Positions 4,956 through 6,866 of a stretch of 6,866 nucleotides of DNA are shown piece by piece. This DNA comes from Thermoleophilaceae bacterium (GTDB lineage: Bacteria; Actinomycetota; Thermoleophilia; Solirubrobacterales; Thermoleophilaceae): the NCBI GenBank assembly GCA_013696425.1, contig JACCYP010000335.1, positions 1 through 6,866 on the forward strand. Direction: 5' to 3'. The notes under the pieces are model-generated. The model saw only the letters and a list, made by a program, of their open reading frames with translations. It did no database searches and was not told the origin of the DNA. How positions within the stretch are numbered: position 1 is the first letter of the stretch; each line of letters starts with the position of its first letter. The translations under genes and the position numbers were made by a program.

Positions 4956-6866
4956 ATGGCTGTGACGACTCCCGCCACCCCGAACGACGAGCACGTGGAG
5001 ATGCCCATCAGCGGCATGACCTGCGCGTCCTGCGCCAACCGCATCGAGCGCAAGCTCAACAAGCTCGACGGCGTGTCGGCCTCGGTCAACTACGCCACCG
5101 AGCGGGCGACGGTCGACTTCGATCCGGCGGTGGTCGCGCCGGAGCGGCTCGTCGCGCAGGTGGAGGCCGCCGGGTACCAGGCCGTGCTGCCGAGTGAGGA
5201 GCCGGAGGCTCAGGCCGGCGAGGAGGAGGCCGACGAGATCACACCACTGCGCAACCGGCTGATCGTCTCGGCGGTCCTGGCGCTGCCGACGCTGCTGCTG
5301 TCGATGATCACCGCGCTCCAGTTCGACAACTGGCAGTGGCTGGTGCTGCAACTCGCGACGCCGGTCGTCCTATGGGGCGCATGGCCCTTCCACCGAGCCG
5401 CCTGGCTCAACCTGCGCCACGGCACGGCGACGATGGACACGCTGGTGAGCCTGGGAGTGCTCGCTGCCTACGTCTGGTCGCTATACGCCCTGTTCCTCGG
5501 CGATGCGGGCATGCCGGACATGCGCATGACGCTGAGCTTCTCCGCGTCTGGCGAAGACGAGATGTACCTCGAGATCGGCGCGGTCGTCACGACGTTCGTG
5601 TTGGCCGGCCGCTACTTCGAGGCTCGCTCCAAGCGCCGTGCCGGAGCGGCGCTCAGCGCACTGCTGGAGCTGGGCGCGAAGGACGTCGCGGTGCTCGACG
5701 CCGCCGGAAACGAGCGCCGTGTGCCGATCGAGGAGCTGCGAGGCGGCGATCGGTTCGTGGTTCGCCCGGGCGAGAAGATCGCCACCGACGGCGTCGTCGA
5801 GGAGGGCCAGTCGGCGGTCGACGAATCGCTGCTGACCGGCGAATCGGTACCCGTCGAGAAGGGCGTCGGCGACGACGTGGCCGGCGCCACCATCAACGCG
5901 GGCGGGCGCCTGGTGATCCGCGCGACGCGGATCGGCTCCGATACCGCCCTCGCCCAGATCGCGAAGCTCGTGACCGACGCCCAGTCGGGCAAGGCGCCGG
6001 TGCAGCGACTGGCCGACCGCATCTCGGGCGTATTCGTCCCGATCGTGATCGTGATCTCGCTCGCCACGCTCGGCTTCTGGCTGGGAGCCGGCGAGCCGGC
6101 GGAGTTTGCCTTCACGGCCGCGGTGGCGGTCCTGATCATCGCCTGCCCGTGCGCACTCGGGCTGGCCACGCCGACGGCGCTGCTGGTCGGCACCGGCCGC
6201 GGCGCGCAGCTCGGGCTGTTGATCAAGGGGCCCGAGATCCTCGAGTCGACGCGGAAGGTCGACACCATCGTGCTCGACAAGACCGGCACGGTGACGACCG
6301 GAAGGATGAGCCTCGTCGACGTCCTCACCGACGGCTCGGCCAACCGTGAGGAGCTGCTGCGCATCGGCGGCGCGATCGAGGACGCCTCCGAGCATCCGAT
6401 CGCGCAGGCCATCAGCGTCGCCGCCCGCGATGAAGTCGGCCGGCTTCCGGCGGTCGAGGGCTTCACCAACCGTGAGGGGCTCGGCGTGGAGGGCGTGGTC
6501 GACGGACACGGCGTCCAGGTCGGTCGCTCCTGGCTCATGGATGACTGGGGCCTCGCCGTTCCGGACGATCTCGGTCAGGCGAAGTCGGCGGCCGAGGCGG
6601 CGGGTCAGACCCCCGTGCTCGTCGCCTGGGACGGAGAGGTCCGGGGCGCGCTGGTCGTGGCCGACGCGCCCAAGCCGACCTCGGCCGAGGCCATCGGGTC
6701 GCTCAAGGACCTCGGCCTGCGCCCGGTGCTGCTCACCGGCGACAACCGCGCCACCGCCGAGGCCGTCGCAGCCGAGGTGGGCATCGAGGAGGTGATCGCC
6801 GAGGTTCTGCCCTCTGAGAAGGCCGATGTCATCCGCCGCCTGCAGGACGAGGGCAGCGTCGTGGCC
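4956..6866 (+). CDS. copA: Cu(I)-exporting P1B-1-type ATPase CopA (partial, runs off right edge)
   Basis: The frame starts at ATG 4956 and is open for exactly 637 codons to the window end. An N-terminal HMA domain carries GMTCASC (20-26; C23 and C26), followed by an acidic linker (80-94). Membrane helices lie at about 102-119, 127-143, 163-182 and 205-220, then the actuator domain with TGES (294-297), two more helices (about 352-375 and 385-405) and the metal-binding CPC motif (397-399). Next are DKTGT with the phosphorylated D441, the SEHP nucleotide-binding motif (H480) and TGDN (594-597). HMA plus CPC plus SEHP identify a P1B-1 Cu(I)/Ag(I) exporter of the inner membrane. The GDGxND hinge and last two helices lie outside the window, so truncation is an edge effect. 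AGGAGG at 4941-4946, inside the upstream gene, stands nine bases before the ATG and the genes are one base apart. The loop between helices 3 and 4 has four Met (186-203). Confidence 0.96.
   Translation, partial: MAVTTPATPNDEHVEMPISGMTCASCANRIERKLNKLDGVSASVNYATERATVDFDPAVVAPERLVAQVEAAGYQAVLPSEEPEAQAGEEEADEITPLRNRLIVSAVLALPTLLLSMITALQFDNWQWLVLQLATPVVLWGAWPFHRAAWLNLRHGTATMDTLVSLGVLAAYVWSLYALFLGDAGMPDMRMTLSFSASGEDEMYLEIGAVVTTFVLAGRYFEARSKRRAGAALSALLELGAKDVAVLDAAGNERRVPIEELRGGDRFVVRPGEKIATDGVVEEGQSAVDESLLTGESVPVEKGVGDDVAGATINAGGRLVIRATRIGSDTALAQIAKLVTDAQSGKAPVQRLADRISGVFVPIVIVISLATLGFWLGAGEPAEFAFTAAVAVLIIACPCALGLATPTALLVGTGRGAQLGLLIKGPEILESTRKVDTIVLDKTGTVTTGRMSLVDVLTDGSANREELLRIGGAIEDASEHPIAQAISVAARDEVGRLPAVEGFTNREGLGVEGVVDGHGVQVGRSWLMDDWGLAVPDDLGQAKSAAEAAGQTPVLVAWDGEVRGALVVADAPKPTSAEAIGSLKDLGLRPVLLTGDNRATAEAVAAEVGIEEVIAEVLPSEKADVIRRLQDEGSVVA

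Noticed and set aside
4049..5089. Long minus-strand open frame over the operon
   Set aside because: Long antisense frames are expected in GC-rich genes; the plus strand has domains, ribosome binding sites and overlapping starts.
5336..6349. Long Arg-rich open frame on the plus strand inside copA
   Set aside because: It is a shifted reading of the ATPase gene with low-complexity Arg/Gly composition. All P-type ATPase motifs lie in the frame starting at 4956.
1..6866. tRNA, rRNA, CRISPR array, insertion sequence or phage signature
   Set aside because: I saw no cloverleaf, spaced direct repeats, transposase-like frame or terminal inverted repeats. The recurring C/G-tract palindromes are operators, not CRISPR repeats.

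Overview
The window is GC-rich and strongly G/C at third codon positions, as expected for a high-GC actinobacterium. The left-edge secreted Cys-rich protein, the DUF2254 and DUF4396 proteins and the CsoR-type copper locus together suggest the Thermoleophilia / Solirubrobacterales neighbourhood. That placement is inference from gene types only; there is no rRNA or other marker gene here.

Left part (1-2543). A secreted protein of unknown function begins at 167 and runs off the left edge on the minus strand. A short coding-like stretch (181-327) of doubtful status follows. Next is a flavodoxin-fold NAD(P)H-dependent oxidoreductase (364-1116, +), another coding-like stretch without a good start (1117-1268), and a strong GC hairpin (1271-1295) between convergent genes. 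A DUF2254 membrane protein occupies 2543-1302 on the minus strand. Nothing ties this half to copper.

Right part (2579-6866) is a copper-responsive locus with three transcription units. (i) A sigma70-like promoter whose 17-bp spacer is filled by a perfect CsoR-type operator drives a DUF4396 membrane protein with a GTG start (2649-3332). (ii) csoR (3719-3423, minus) seems to be read from its own promoter as a leaderless mRNA, with an operator across the -10 and spacer. (iii) A divergent promoter flanked by two operator-like sites drives a tight operon: copZ (3855-4067), a membrane-anchored His-rich two-domain protein (4064-4954, ATGA overlap) and a CopA-type P1B-1 copper ATPase (from 4956, open to the right edge). 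The ATPase is cut off after its TGDN motif and before the GDGxND hinge and last membrane helices.

How they would work together: CsoR holds the promoters shut until it binds Cu(I). CopZ then carries Cu(I) in the cytosol, CopA exports it, and the anchored His-rich protein probably handles metal outside the membrane. DUF4396, by its promoter, appears to belong to the same regulon.

Between the DUF4396 gene and csoR lies a frameshifted remnant (about 3296-3426) of a second copy of the anchored His-rich protein gene. The DUF4396 reading frame ends inside it, so this segment has been rearranged. The most interesting points are the likely copper control of a DUF4396 protein, the repeated operator architecture, and this decayed paralogue.
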